Shown here: piece after piece, positions 1-8,596 of the stretch | Layout: every line of letters starts with the position of its first letter | Numbering within the stretch: position 1 is the first letter of the stretch | Assembly: GCA_963755815.1 (NCBI GenBank) | Contig: CAVWLF010000003.1 | Coordinates: 124,001-188,000 of the forward strand | Length of the DNA: 64,000 nucleotides | Reading direction: 5' to 3' | From: Palsa-506 sp963755815 | Lineage (GTDB): Bacteria > Actinomycetota > Actinomycetes > Streptosporangiales > Streptosporangiaceae | Program-made: the position numbers and the translations under genes | Notes under the pieces: generated by a model | The model's input: only the letters and a program-made list of their open reading frames with translations | What the model was told of the DNA's origin: nothing | The model's database searches: none

Positions 1-108
1 GCAGAGGCCACAGATCCGTACCACAAGATGTGACTCGTGCCGGGTCCCCGAGGGGCTTCCGGCCTGGGCGAAAGCCCGGGGAGGTGCCCGCTATGCAGGG
101 AGGATCTC

Positions 109-1443
109 GTGACACAGTCTGGCTCGCCGGCCACGGAGAGCAGCCCCGCTGACGGCGGCCGGAAGGCGGTACGCGGCTCGCGACTGGCCCGCCGCCGCCG
201 CGTCCTGTTCTGGGTGGCTGGCGGGGCGGCCCTGCTGGCCATCGGCGGGCTGATTGGCTCCTCGTTCGTTAAGTCGCCGCAGCAGATCGCGGCGGATACC
301 GCGGCGCCGCCGCCGACGGTGACCACGGCGAAGGTTGTCTCCCAGGTCCTTACCTCGTCGGTCCAGCTGCGCGGCGTGGTGTACCCGGCGACGCAGTACG
401 ACGTGTACCCATCCGCCCCGGAAGCGGATGCGGCCGCGCCGGACGCCGGATCCGCGGCCGGCGGCTCGCCGGGGACCGTGTACATATCGAGCCTGGACGT
501 GGCGGCCGGCCAGACGATCTCCAACGGCGAGAAGCTGGCTGAGATAGACGGCGAGCCGCTGTTCGCACTGGCCGGCCGGGTACCCGCGTGGCGGGACATA
601 ACGCCTGGTGAGAGCGGTCCGGACGTGGCGGAACTGCAGAAAGCCCTGGCCTCGCTCGGGTACTACTCCGGCGGCGACACGCCCGGCTTCTTCGGCGCGG
701 CGACCCAGGAAGCGGTGTCGGAGTACTACGAGCACCTTGGCGATACCCCGCCGGTCACCGGCGGCGTGCCGATGTCGGACGTGATCTTCCTGCCGTCGCT
801 GCCCGCGAAGGTGGTCGCGATGAACGGGGCCAGGGGCCAGCAGCCCGGCCAGCCGTTCCTTGAGCTAGCGGCGCGCGGGTCGCTGGCCCTGACCGGCGAG
901 CTGCCGCCTGCCTACGCCGCGCAGGTCAAGCCGGGCCTGAAGGTGAAGATCTTCGACGACGTGACCGGCATCCGCGCCGCCGGTGCCGTCGCCGGCGTCG
1001 GAACGGCGACCACGGTGGCGCCGGTCGGAGCGATCGTGAACGTCGGGGGCGGCGCGAGCTCGGCGGTCTCGGCGGGGTCGGCCGGCTCCGGGTCTACTCC
1101 GGCGGCCGGCTCAGGTAGTTCCGGCCCCGCAGCGAACCCGGGCGCGACGCCATTCATCCCGCTGACCGTGCGCCCGTCCAAGCCGCTGCCCGCGGCGCTG
1201 AACGGCGAGAACGTCCTGGTCACCGTCAAAACCGGGCGGACCGAGGGGCCGGTGCTCACGGTGCCGGTCGCCGCGATCGTCACGACCGCATCCGGCACCA
1301 GCTACGTCACGGTGGCCGGCCCGCACGGCCAGCAGACCCAGGTCCCGGTCACGCCGGGTATCTCCGAGAACGGCTATGTCCAGGTGACCCCGGTGAAAGC
1401 GGGCCAGCTCGCGGCCGGCGACAGCGTGGTGGTGAGCGGCTGA
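109..1443 (+). CDS. ABC efflux periplasmic-adaptor-like protein with peptidoglycan-binding domain
   Basis: A membrane-anchored adaptor (HlyD/MacA type) that should link the ABC transporter encoded next to it to the cell wall. The GTG at 109 is chosen because GGGAGG lies 5 bases upstream; an in-frame start at 37 lacks a ribosome site. The product has 444 aa: a basic N-tail, one membrane segment at about residues 31-52, a lipoyl/barrel-like region with the phrase SLDVAAGQTISNGEKLAEI, a PG_binding_1 domain at about 165-215 (GPDVAELQKALASLGYY, GFFGAATQEAV), then a Gly/Ser/Ala-rich linker at about 310-350 and a C-terminal beta region. The stop overlaps the next ATG by one base, so the genes are coupled. 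The family call is firm; the substrate is unknown. Confidence 0.85.
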   Translation: MTQSGSPATESSPADGGRKAVRGSRLARRRRVLFWVAGGAALLAIGGLIGSSFVKSPQQIAADTAAPPPTVTTAKVVSQVLTSSVQLRGVVYPATQYDVYPSAPEADAAAPDAGSAAGGSPGTVYISSLDVAAGQTISNGEKLAEIDGEPLFALAGRVPAWRDITPGESGPDVAELQKALASLGYYSGGDTPGFFGAATQEAVSEYYEHLGDTPPVTGGVPMSDVIFLPSLPAKVVAMNGARGQQPGQPFLELAARGSLALTGELPPAYAAQVKPGLKVKIFDDVTGIRAAGAVAGVGTATTVAPVGAIVNVGGGASSAVSAGSAGSGSTPAAGSGSSGPAANPGATPFIPLTVRPSKPLPAALNGENVLVTVKTGRTEGPVLTVPVAAIVTTASGTSYVTVAGPHGQQTQVPVTPGISENGYVQVTPVKAGQLAAGDSVVVSG

Positions 1444-2135
1444 TGACCACGCCCGTAATCGAACTACGCGGACTGGCCCGGACCTACCCCGGCCCGCCGC
1501 CGGTCCATGCGCTGCGCCCGGCCGACCTGGTGATCGAGGCGGACGGCTACGTCGCGGTGACCGGGCCGTCCGGCTCCGGCAAGTCCACGCTGCTGCACCT
1601 GCTCGGGCTGCTCGATTCCCCGACCTCCGGCAGCTACCTGCTAGACGGCCTGGACACTTCGGCATTGCCCGACCGGGACCGCTCGGCACTGCGCGGCCGC
1701 CGGATCGGGTTCGTCTTCCAGGCCTTCCATCTGCTGGCCTACCGGACGGCGCTGGAGAACGTGCTCCTCGCCGAGCTGTACAACCACACACCGCGAAGCA
1801 GCCGGCTCCAGGCGGCGGTCGACGCGCTCGGCGCGGTCGGGCTGGGGCACCGGCTCGACGCGCTGCCGACCACGCTGTCCGGCGGGGAGTGCCAGCGGGT
1901 CGCTATCGCACGTGCGCTGGTCAACCGGCCGAGCCTGCTGCTGTGCGATGAGCCGACGGGAAACCTGGACTCGCGCAACGCCGCCGCGCTGATGGAACTG
2001 CTCGACCAGCTCAATGCGGATGGCCTGACCATCGTGGTGATCACGCACGACGCGGCGGTGGCGGCGCACGCGGGCCGGACCGTGGCGATCAGCGACGGGA
2101 TCATGTCCGAGCGCGCCGGGGCCGGCCATGAGTAG
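1443..2135 (+). CDS. ABC transporter ATP-binding protein (MacB/LolD type)
   Basis: The ATPase subunit of the exporter, 230 aa, which is normal for the LolD/MacB class. Walker A is GPSGSGKST at 41-49, the Q-loop is in FVFQAFHLL, the signature is LSGGECQR, Walker B plus D-loop is LLLCDEPTGNLD, and the switch His is in VITHD. The start ATG overlaps the adaptor stop (TGATG), and its own 3' end overlaps the permease start by 8 bases. This adaptor-ATPase-permease order is standard for type VII ABC (MacAB-like) systems, which move lipopeptides, antibiotics or envelope components using periplasmic mechanotransmission. Confidence 0.93.
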   Translation: MTTPVIELRGLARTYPGPPPVHALRPADLVIEADGYVAVTGPSGSGKSTLLHLLGLLDSPTSGSYLLDGLDTSALPDRDRSALRGRRIGFVFQAFHLLAYRTALENVLLAELYNHTPRSSRLQAAVDALGAVGLGHRLDALPTTLSGGECQRVAIARALVNRPSLLLCDEPTGNLDSRNAAALMELLDQLNADGLTIVVITHDAAVAAHAGRTVAISDGIMSERAGAGHE

Positions 2136-3399
2136 GCCGGGTGCTGGCCTGCCGTCGCCCCAGCTAACCGTCCGGGACGCGGCCGCCGAGGCGATCGCGG
2201 GAATCGTGCAGCGCCCGGGCCGGGCCGGGCTGACCATGCTGGGCACGGTCCTCGGCGTGGGTGCGTTCGTCGCCGTGCTCGGCCTGACCGCGACGGGAGC
2301 GGGCCAGATCTCGCACCAGTTCACCGTTCTTGAAGACACCACGGTCACGGTGGAGGACAACGGACCCGCCAGCAATGTCGCGCCACCCGGCACCAATCCT
2401 GCGATCGGTTTCCCGGCCGGCGCGGACGCGATCGCGGACCACATCAACGGGGTGGCCGCCGCGGGTGTCTGGTGGCCGGTCGCGCTCCCGGACGGGACGA
2501 ACTTCAGCGCCTCGCTGGCGCTGTCGGGCACGGCCTCGCAGACGGTCAACCTGCTGGCCGCCTCGCCCGGTGCGGTGCGGGCGATGGATCCGGCGATGGT
2601 CGCGGGCTCGCCGCTGAGCACGTATGAGAACGACACCGCGCAGCACGTCGCGATGATCGACACCACGACAGCCGCCGCGCTCGGCATCTCCGCGGCCCGC
2701 CTGCCCAGCCGCCCGGCCGTATTCGTCGACGGGATCGCCTACACCATCGTCGGCGTCTACAGTTCCGCGCAGCGCGTGGCCAGCGGCGGGAGCGCGATGC
2801 TGATCCCGGAGAATACGGCCCTGGCCGACTACGGCAACCCGCAGCCGGGCATCGGGACCGAAGATGAAGCCCAGATGGTCATCGCCACCAGAACCGGCGC
2901 CGCGCAGGCGGTGGCGCGCCAGATCGCCGCCGCCGAACTGCCCACCGACCCGCACCGGCTGGTCGTGACGTCACCGCCCAACCCGCTGAACCTGCAGAGC
3001 GAGGTGAACGGCGACCTGGCCGGGCTGTTCCTGATCCTCGCGCTGATCAGCCTGCTGATCGGGGCGGTGGGGATCGCGAACACGACGCTGGTCGCCGTGC
3101 TGGAGCGCACCGGGGAGATCGGCGTGCGCCGCGCCGTCGGGGCCCGGCCCCGGCACATCGCCGCGCAGTTCCTCGCCGAGTCAATGGCGCTGGGCACGCT
3201 CGGCGGCCTGATCGGCACCTGCATCGGCGTCGGGATCGTGGTGATCTTCGCCGCCGCCAAGGACTGGACCGCCGTGCTGAACCCCGTCTACACCCTGCCC
3301 GCCCCGCTCATCGGTACCGTCGTCGGCCTGCTCGCGGGCGCGTATCCGGCGCTGCGCGCGGCGCGGACGAGCCCGCTGGCGGCCCTGCGGCACGTGTGA
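2128..3399 (+). CDS. ABC transporter permease, FtsX/MacB family
   Basis: The membrane subunit of the exporter, 423 aa. It has the MacB plan: one N-terminal membrane helix at about 35-55, a large extracytoplasmic MacB_PCD domain at about 60-285, then three helices near 293-315, 345-372 and 385-408. The FtsX-family motif LERTGEIGVRRAVGARPRHI precedes helix 3, and the typical tail YPALRAARTSPLAALR ends the protein. The ATG lies inside the 3' end of the ATPase gene, indicating translational coupling. Confidence 0.92.
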   Translation: MSRPGAGLPSPQLTVRDAAAEAIAGIVQRPGRAGLTMLGTVLGVGAFVAVLGLTATGAGQISHQFTVLEDTTVTVEDNGPASNVAPPGTNPAIGFPAGADAIADHINGVAAAGVWWPVALPDGTNFSASLALSGTASQTVNLLAASPGAVRAMDPAMVAGSPLSTYENDTAQHVAMIDTTTAAALGISAARLPSRPAVFVDGIAYTIVGVYSSAQRVASGGSAMLIPENTALADYGNPQPGIGTEDEAQMVIATRTGAAQAVARQIAAAELPTDPHRLVVTSPPNPLNLQSEVNGDLAGLFLILALISLLIGAVGIANTTLVAVLERTGEIGVRRAVGARPRHIAAQFLAESMALGTLGGLIGTCIGVGIVVIFAAAKDWTAVLNPVYTLPAPLIGTVVGLLAGAYPALRAARTSPLAALRHV

Positions 3400-3446
3400 A
3401 CCCACGGCACCCCGAGCTGCCCCGGCGCGGCTGGAAAGGAACGACG

Positions 3447-4490
3447 ATGCGCACCCGCACCTGCTGGTGGCTGCTGATCTGCTGCGCGGTCCTCACCGCC
3501 TGCACGGCCGCGCCCAGGGGACCTGACGCGAATGTGACCACACCTGCCGTGGGCAGGCCGCCCGCCCCGGCCTCGGTTGCGGCGGCCATGTCGTCGGAGG
3601 CGTTCACGCCCTACGCCGCCCTCGGCGCCGCCGACAATGACGGCCTGGCCCCCGGCGACACCTACGACGCCCTGCACACCGCGTGCATGAACGACGCAGG
3701 CTACGGGCAGTACGCCGCCCAGGCACCGTACTTCGTACGTTCCAACAGCGGCATGGGGTTCCCGCAGGCCTACGGGCCATGGGGTTACGTAGGGACCGCG
3801 CTGGCCGCCCAGGAGGGCTTTATGACCGGAAACAGTCTCCCAGCGCAGAACGGGAACGCCGGGCCCGGTGCGCCCGGCGGGCCGTTTGGCAACCTGCCCG
3901 CCGGGGCGCAGGCGGCCGCGGGTAAGTGCTTCAACATCCTGGAGAACTTCAACAATGCCCAGTTCGCTCACTCCCTGGCCATCGTCGAGACGCTGAACAA
4001 CGTCATCAGCACGGACGTGGTCGAGGACGGCGAGTTCAAGAATGCGATGAAGCGCTGGTCGGCCTGCATGGCCAGGAACGGGTTCAGTTCCCCCGATGCG
4101 GACAACTTCGCATTGAATGAGCTGGTCGTCCTCGGCCAGCGGGCGACCCCGGGCCAGAACCCCGGCGGCCCGCCTGGCCCGCCGACCGCCGCGCAGAACA
4201 AAACGCAGATCGCGATGGCGGTGGCCGATGCGGACTGCACGCTGAGCAGCGACCTGGGCGGGATCTACTTCGCCGTCCAGGCCAACTACGAGCAGCAGTT
4301 CGTCACCGCCAACCAGCAGGCGCTCAATGCCGGGGTCCGGCAGTACAAGGCCGCGTTCGCCCACGCGCTCAAGACGCTCCCCGCCCTGCTCCAGGCCGCA
4401 TCGGCCACACTTAACCTGCCGGGACCCGCCGGCCATGGCAGGCCCGGCCCGGCCCATTCGAAGACACCGGCACCGCGAGCCTCCGGCTGA
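3447..4490 (+). CDS. Putative secreted lipoprotein of the MacAB-like operon
   Basis: The ATG at 3447 follows a GGAAAGGA ribosome site at 3433-3440; a longer in-frame GTG start at 3396 would overlap the permease stop but destroys the signal peptide. The 347-aa product begins with a short hydrophobic signal and lipobox LTAC (Cys19), so it should be lipid-anchored outside the membrane. The mature part is Gln/Asn/Ala-rich, mostly helical, with four further Cys (in ALHTACMNDAGY, AAGKCFN, RWSACMARNG and ADADCTLSS) that could make two disulfides. I do not recognise a named family. The position directly after the permease suggests an accessory or sensor lipoprotein of the exporter. Confidence 0.75.
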   Translation: MRTRTCWWLLICCAVLTACTAAPRGPDANVTTPAVGRPPAPASVAAAMSSEAFTPYAALGAADNDGLAPGDTYDALHTACMNDAGYGQYAAQAPYFVRSNSGMGFPQAYGPWGYVGTALAAQEGFMTGNSLPAQNGNAGPGAPGGPFGNLPAGAQAAAGKCFNILENFNNAQFAHSLAIVETLNNVISTDVVEDGEFKNAMKRWSACMARNGFSSPDADNFALNELVVLGQRATPGQNPGGPPGPPTAAQNKTQIAMAVADADCTLSSDLGGIYFAVQANYEQQFVTANQQALNAGVRQYKAAFAHALKTLPALLQAASATLNLPGPAGHGRPGPAHSKTPAPRASG

Positions 4491-4522
4491 CCAGGCCGTC
4501 CGGCCCGGCTGCGGCCGGCGCG

Positions 4523-4963
4523 TCAGGCGGAGCCGAGCGCCGCCGTGATCTCCTGGATAGCCTCGGCCTCGGCCGGGCTTACGGCCTGCCCGTCCTCGCG
4601 GTGCGCGGCGGCGACCTTGTTCGCCAGGGCCAGCACAAAGCGCCGGTAATCGTCGAGTTCCCCGGCCGTCGCCTTGCTCTCTAGCAGTGCCACCGCGCTG
4701 CGCAGATGCTCCAGGCCGGCCGCCCTGAGCTCTTCGGGCGAGTGGTACCGGGTGTGATCCATCGCGGGCTTCGCGGCCACGATCTCGTCCAGCAGCTCAC
4801 TCTCGCCGTGCTGCTTGCGCGCTTCGACGTAGGCCTTCGACATGGCGACCGTCTCGCGGATCATGCCCCCGCGGGCGGCGGTAACCACGATCGTGCCGGC
4901 CGCCGGCGGGCCCGCGAGCACCACTTTCCATTCCTCCGGCGAAAACGCGGCCTTTGCGGTCAT
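4523..4963 (-). CDS. Conserved-looking small helical protein, function unknown
   Basis: The product has 146 aa if it starts at the ATG at 4963, which has a good GAAGGAG ribosome site about 7 bases upstream; a longer in-frame extension to 5131 is unlikely. The sequence begins MTAKAAFSPEEWKVVLAGPP and continues as amphipathic helices rich in Ala, Glu and Lys, with no signal peptide, membrane segment or cysteine. Codon use is normal for the region, so I regard it as a real gene. It stands divergent from the acetyltransferase gene. I do not recognise a function. Confidence 0.7.
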   Translation of the reverse strand: MTAKAAFSPEEWKVVLAGPPAAGTIVVTAARGGMIRETVAMSKAYVEARKQHGESELLDEIVAAKPAMDHTRYHSPEELRAAGLEHLRSAVALLESKATAGELDDYRRFVLALANKVAAAHREDGQAVSPAEAEAIQEITAALGSA

Positions 4964-5114
4964 GTCATGCTCCTTCGCTGCTGGGAGGCGAACCACCACC
5001 CTAGCCACCTCCCGGCCCGCGGCCCGGCACGGACCACGGCTTCCGGGCGGGCAGCTGAGAACGGGAACGTCAGGGGAGCCGGGGGTGTTGTGGAAGGTCG
5101 TGGAGAAAGTGGTC

Positions 5115-5679
5115 GTGACCACGCCCGGCATGACGTTCCAGTTGCTCGACGGTACGCGGGCTGGCCAGCTCGCAGCCGAACTGGAGGCCCTGCACGCTGA
5201 GATTTACGCCGGCCCGCCGTCCGGGCGTCGATGACGACGCGGCGCTATTCGCCCGCCGTTTCCGGGTCCAGCACCGCCAGCCCGGCTTTGCCCTGGCCGA
5301 GGCCCGCCACGGCGGCTATCTGGTCGGTTACGCGGCCGGGATGCCGCTGCGGCCCGCCACCTCCTGGTGGCGGGACCTGACCACCGACCTGCCGGACGAG
5401 GTCACCGCCGAGTACCCGGGCCGCACCTTTGCGCTGACCGGCTTGCTGGTCCGCCCGTCATGGCGGCGCCAGGGTACCGGCCAGGCCCTGCATGACCTGA
5501 TCCTCCGGGGCCGGCCGGAGGAACGGGCGACGCTGACCGTCCCTCCCGCGGCCATTCCGGCGCAAAGCGCCCTCCGCAGCTGGGGCTGGCGCAAGGTCGC
5601 CCGGACGCGCGATCCCGGTCCCGGCTCGGCCGTAGCTGACGTCCTGGTCATGACCCTCCCGGCGAATCACCGGCCCTGA
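5115..5679 (+). pseudogene. GNAT family N-acetyltransferase, interrupted by a frameshift
   Basis: Two overlapping frames make one acetyltransferase. The first frame (GTG at 5115 with GGAGAA 8 bases upstream, or ATG at 5130) reads MTFQLLDGTRAGQLAAELEA and ends in a TGA at 5232. The next frame picks up DDDAALFARRF at 5230 and runs through GFALAEARHGGYLVGYAAG, YPGRTFALTGLLV and RPSWRRQGTGQALHD (acetyl-CoA loop R-R-x-G-x-G) to SWGWRKVARTR at the C-terminus. The joined product has about 187 aa, normal for GNAT proteins. The shift lies between about 5215 and 5232. The intact flanks mean this is either a very recent mutation or a sequencing indel. Confidence 0.8.
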
Positions 5680-5877
5680 TCTCAGCTCATGCCGTGCGCC
5701 CGAACCCGGGCGGGCAGTGCATCACATCGCCGTTTGCCGCGCCGCGTCGCTGAACCGGCGCTCGAGCTGCCATCGGCGGTGAGTGTGGCCGTTCAGGCCG
5801 GCCGCGGCGGCCCGGCCGATGATTATTGGCCTGGGCGGCGGTCTTCCTTCCGACCGCACGCAAGCGGAGAGGGACTG

Positions 5878-7026
5878 ATGAGCGATCTGCGTGACATCCT
5901 GGAACGGCACGTCGGCCGCGGATCGGTGCCGGGAGCGGTGGGCCTGGTGGCCCGCGACGGCCGGGTCGAGGTGCAGGCCGCCGGCTTCGCGGATGCCGAG
6001 GGCAGTGCCCCGATGGCCGGGGAGTCGATCTTCCGCATCGCCTCGCTGACCAAGCCGGTCATCGCCGCGGCGGCGATGATGCTGGTCGAGGACGGCCAGA
6101 TCGCGCTGGACGAGCCGGTCCGGCGATGGCTGCCGGAGCTGGCCGCGCCGATGGTCGTCCGCACGCCGGCCGGCCCGGTCGACGACGTGGTCCCGGCGGC
6201 CAGGCCGATCACCGTGGCCGACCTGCTCACCTTCCGTGCCGGGTACGGCTTCCCGTCCGACTTCTCGCTGCCGGTGGTCGGGCTGCTGTTCAGCGAGCTG
6301 AGACAAGGGCCGCCTGAGCCGCAGCTCGTCGCGGCGCCGGACGAATGGATGGCGGCGCTGTCGCGCATTCCGCTGCTGCACCAGCCCGGCGATGCGTGGC
6401 TGTACAACACCTGCTCCGACATCCTGGGCGTGCTGATCGCCCGGGTTTCTGGCCAGCCGCTGCCCGAGTTCCTGGCCGAGCGGCTGTTCGGGCCGCTCGC
6501 CATGGCCGACACCGGATTCGGGGTACCGGCCGGCCAGCTCGGCCGGTTCACCAGCCTTTACCGGGCCGATCCGGGCGGCGGCCTGGAGCTGATCGATGGC
6601 CCCGGCGGGCAGTGGAGCAGCCTGCCGGCGTTCCCGTCCGGCGGCGGCGGGCTGGTCTCGACCGCCGGTGACTGGCACTCCTTCGCCCGGATGCTGCTCG
6701 CCGGCGGGACCGCCGCCGGCCGCCGGCTGCTGTCGCCGGAGTCGGTGCGGCAGATGACCACCGACCATCTGACCCCGTCCCAGCGCGCGGCCAGCAGGCT
6801 GTTCCTGGAGGGCCAGGGCTGGGGGTTCGGCGGCTCAGTCGACGTCGAGGCGATCGAGCCCTGGAACGTGCCGGGACGCTACGGCTGGGTCGGCGGCACC
6901 GGAACCGCGGCGCACATCACCGCATCCGCCGGTGCGGTTACCATCCTGCTCAGCCAGCTGGAAATGGCCGGACCCACCGCGCCCGCGCTGATGCGCGACT
7001 TCTGGCAATACGCGGCCGGCGCCTGA
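5878..7026 (+). CDS. Serine hydrolase, beta-lactamase class C / esterase EstB family
   Basis: The ATG at 5878 follows GGAGAGGGA; longer in-frame starts are not supported. The product has 382 aa. It has the SxxK nucleophile motif in IASLTKPV at about residue 62-65, the second motif as YNT in WLYNTCSDILGVL, and a conserved C-terminal WGGxxGT-like element read as YGWVGGTGTAAHI. No signal peptide is visible, so it is probably a cytoplasmic esterase, transpeptidase-like or beta-lactamase-like enzyme. Resistance activity cannot be inferred from this family. Confidence 0.88.
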   Translation: MSDLRDILERHVGRGSVPGAVGLVARDGRVEVQAAGFADAEGSAPMAGESIFRIASLTKPVIAAAAMMLVEDGQIALDEPVRRWLPELAAPMVVRTPAGPVDDVVPAARPITVADLLTFRAGYGFPSDFSLPVVGLLFSELRQGPPEPQLVAAPDEWMAALSRIPLLHQPGDAWLYNTCSDILGVLIARVSGQPLPEFLAERLFGPLAMADTGFGVPAGQLGRFTSLYRADPGGGLELIDGPGGQWSSLPAFPSGGGGLVSTAGDWHSFARMLLAGGTAAGRRLLSPESVRQMTTDHLTPSQRAASRLFLEGQGWGFGGSVDVEAIEPWNVPGRYGWVGGTGTAAHITASAGAVTILLSQLEMAGPTAPALMRDFWQYAAGA

Positions 7027-7141
7027 CCCGGGGCCGCGGCCCGGCTGACCGGCGGCCCGGCGGGGAACAGGAACGGGATAGCCCGGGGCCAGTGGCGTCG
7101 CTGGCCCGGGGGCAGGGAGGATGGAGCCCGAGGAGCTGCCC

Positions 7142-8057
7142 GTGGACTTCATTCAGCCGACCAGCTGGGCCGACGCCCTGGCGGCCAAGGCCGAGGCGCC
7201 GGACGCGCTGCCGGTAGCCGGCGGTACCGACGTCATGGTCGAGCTGAACTTCGACGTCAAGCGCCCGGAGGTACTGCTCGACCTGACCAGGATCACCGAG
7301 CTGGCGGACTGGGACACCGGCACCGGCACCAGGCGCCGGTAACGGCCGGATCAGGCTGGGCGCCGGCGTCACCTACACCAGGGTCATCGGCGAACTCGGG
7401 TCCCGCCTGCCGGGCCTGGCCATGGCCGCCCGCACCGTCGGCTCGCCGCAAATCCGCAACCGCGGCACCGTCGGCGGCAACCTCGGCGCCGCGTCGCCGG
7501 CCGGCGATTGCCACCCCCCGCTGCTGGCCGCGGGCGCCGAGATCGAGGTGGCGTCGGCCACCGGCACCAGGACGATCCGCGCCGAGGACTTCTACACCGG
7601 CGTCAAGCGCAATGCGCTCCGGCCAGACGAGCTGATCCGGGCGATCCTGATCACGCCGCCGTCCGGCCCGCAGCAGTTCAGCAAGATCGGTACCCGTAAC
7701 GCCATGGTCATCGCGGTCGCGGCGTTCAGCCTGGCCCTGCACCCGGATACGCGCACGGTCGGAACCGGCATCGGCTCGGCCGCGCCGACGCCCCGCCGCG
7801 CCCCGGACGCCGAGCAGTTCCTGGCCGCCGCGCTCGACGAGGCCGGCCTCTGGGAGTCCAGGGCGCAGCTCCCGGACGCGATCACGCGCGAGTTCGGCCG
7901 GCTGGTCGCCGCCGCGGCCCGGCCCATCGACGATGTCCGCGGCACGGCCGCGTACCGGCGGCACGCGCTGGCCGTGCTGGCCGGCCGCACGCTGGCCTGG
8001 GCCTGGCAGGACTACCGCGGCCATGGCCCGGCGGCGAGCGGAAAGGCGGCGGGCTGA
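7142..8057 (+). pseudogene. Xanthine dehydrogenase FAD-binding (medium) subunit, frameshifted
   Basis: The FAD subunit of a molybdenum hydroxylase that passes electrons from the Fe-S subunit to the acceptor. The GTG at 7142 has GAGGAG 6 bases upstream; ATG 7121 is also in frame but sits directly on its own purine tract. Frame 1 gives VDFIQPTSWADALAAKAEA and the FAD motif PVAGGTDVMVELN, and ends at a TAA near 7340. Frame 2 continues GAGNGRIRLGAGVTYTRVI, then GSPQIRNRGTVGGNLG and the C-terminal CO_deh_flav_C region. A single-base shift at about 7322-7335 separates them. The stop overlaps the next ATG by one base. Confidence 0.85.
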
Positions 8058-8596
8058 TGCGCATCACGGCCACCGTGAACGGGGAGCCCCGGCAGGCCGA
8101 CGACGTGTGGCCGGGCGAGAACCTGCTGTACGTGCTCCGCGAGCGGATGGGACTGCCCGGCTCCAAGAACGCCTGCGAGCAGGGCGAGTGCGGTTCCTGC
8201 ACCGTGTACCTCGATGGCGTGCCGGTCTGCGCGTGCCTGGTCGCGGCGGGCCAGGCCCAGGGCCGCAGCATCATCACGGTCGAGGGCCTGGCCAGCGGTG
8301 CTGCCCTGCATCCCGTCCAGGAGGCATTCCTGGCCACGGGCGCGGTGCAGTGCGGGTTCTGCACCCCGGGCCTGCTGGTCGCGGCGCACGACCTGCTGGC
8401 CAGGAACGCCCGCCCGTCCGACCTGGAGATCCGGGAGGCGCTAGCGGGCAACCTCTGCCGCTGCACCGGATACGGCCAGATCCTGGAGGCGGTGCAGCTG
8501 GCCGCGGCCCGGCTGGCCGAGGTGGCCGCCGGGCCGCCGGAACAGGCAGGCGGCAGGCTAGCGCAGGAGAAAGACGACCGGCAGGAGGAAGCATGA
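8057..8596 (+). CDS. Xanthine dehydrogenase 2Fe-2S (small) subunit
   Basis: Electron-transfer subunit of the molybdenum hydroxylase, 179 aa. The plant-ferredoxin-type cluster ligands are in CEQGECGSCTV and a following Cys of the same domain; the second, helical 2Fe-2S domain shows QCGFCTPGLL and NLCRCTGYGQI. A Gly/Gln/Glu-rich tail follows residue 160. The start overlaps the FAD-subunit stop and the end overlaps the deaminase ATG (ATGA), so the whole set is one translationally coupled operon. Confidence 0.94.
   Translation: MRITATVNGEPRQADDVWPGENLLYVLRERMGLPGSKNACEQGECGSCTVYLDGVPVCACLVAAGQAQGRSIITVEGLASGAALHPVQEAFLATGAVQCGFCTPGLLVAAHDLLARNARPSDLEIREALAGNLCRCTGYGQILEAVQLAAARLAEVAAGPPEQAGGRLAQEKDDRQEEA

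Noticed and set aside
61..100. Riboswitch-like hairpin before the export operon (CTGGGC-GAAA-GCCCGG)
   Set aside because: Only a single GNRA-capped stem can be seen; no conserved riboswitch core could be recognised.
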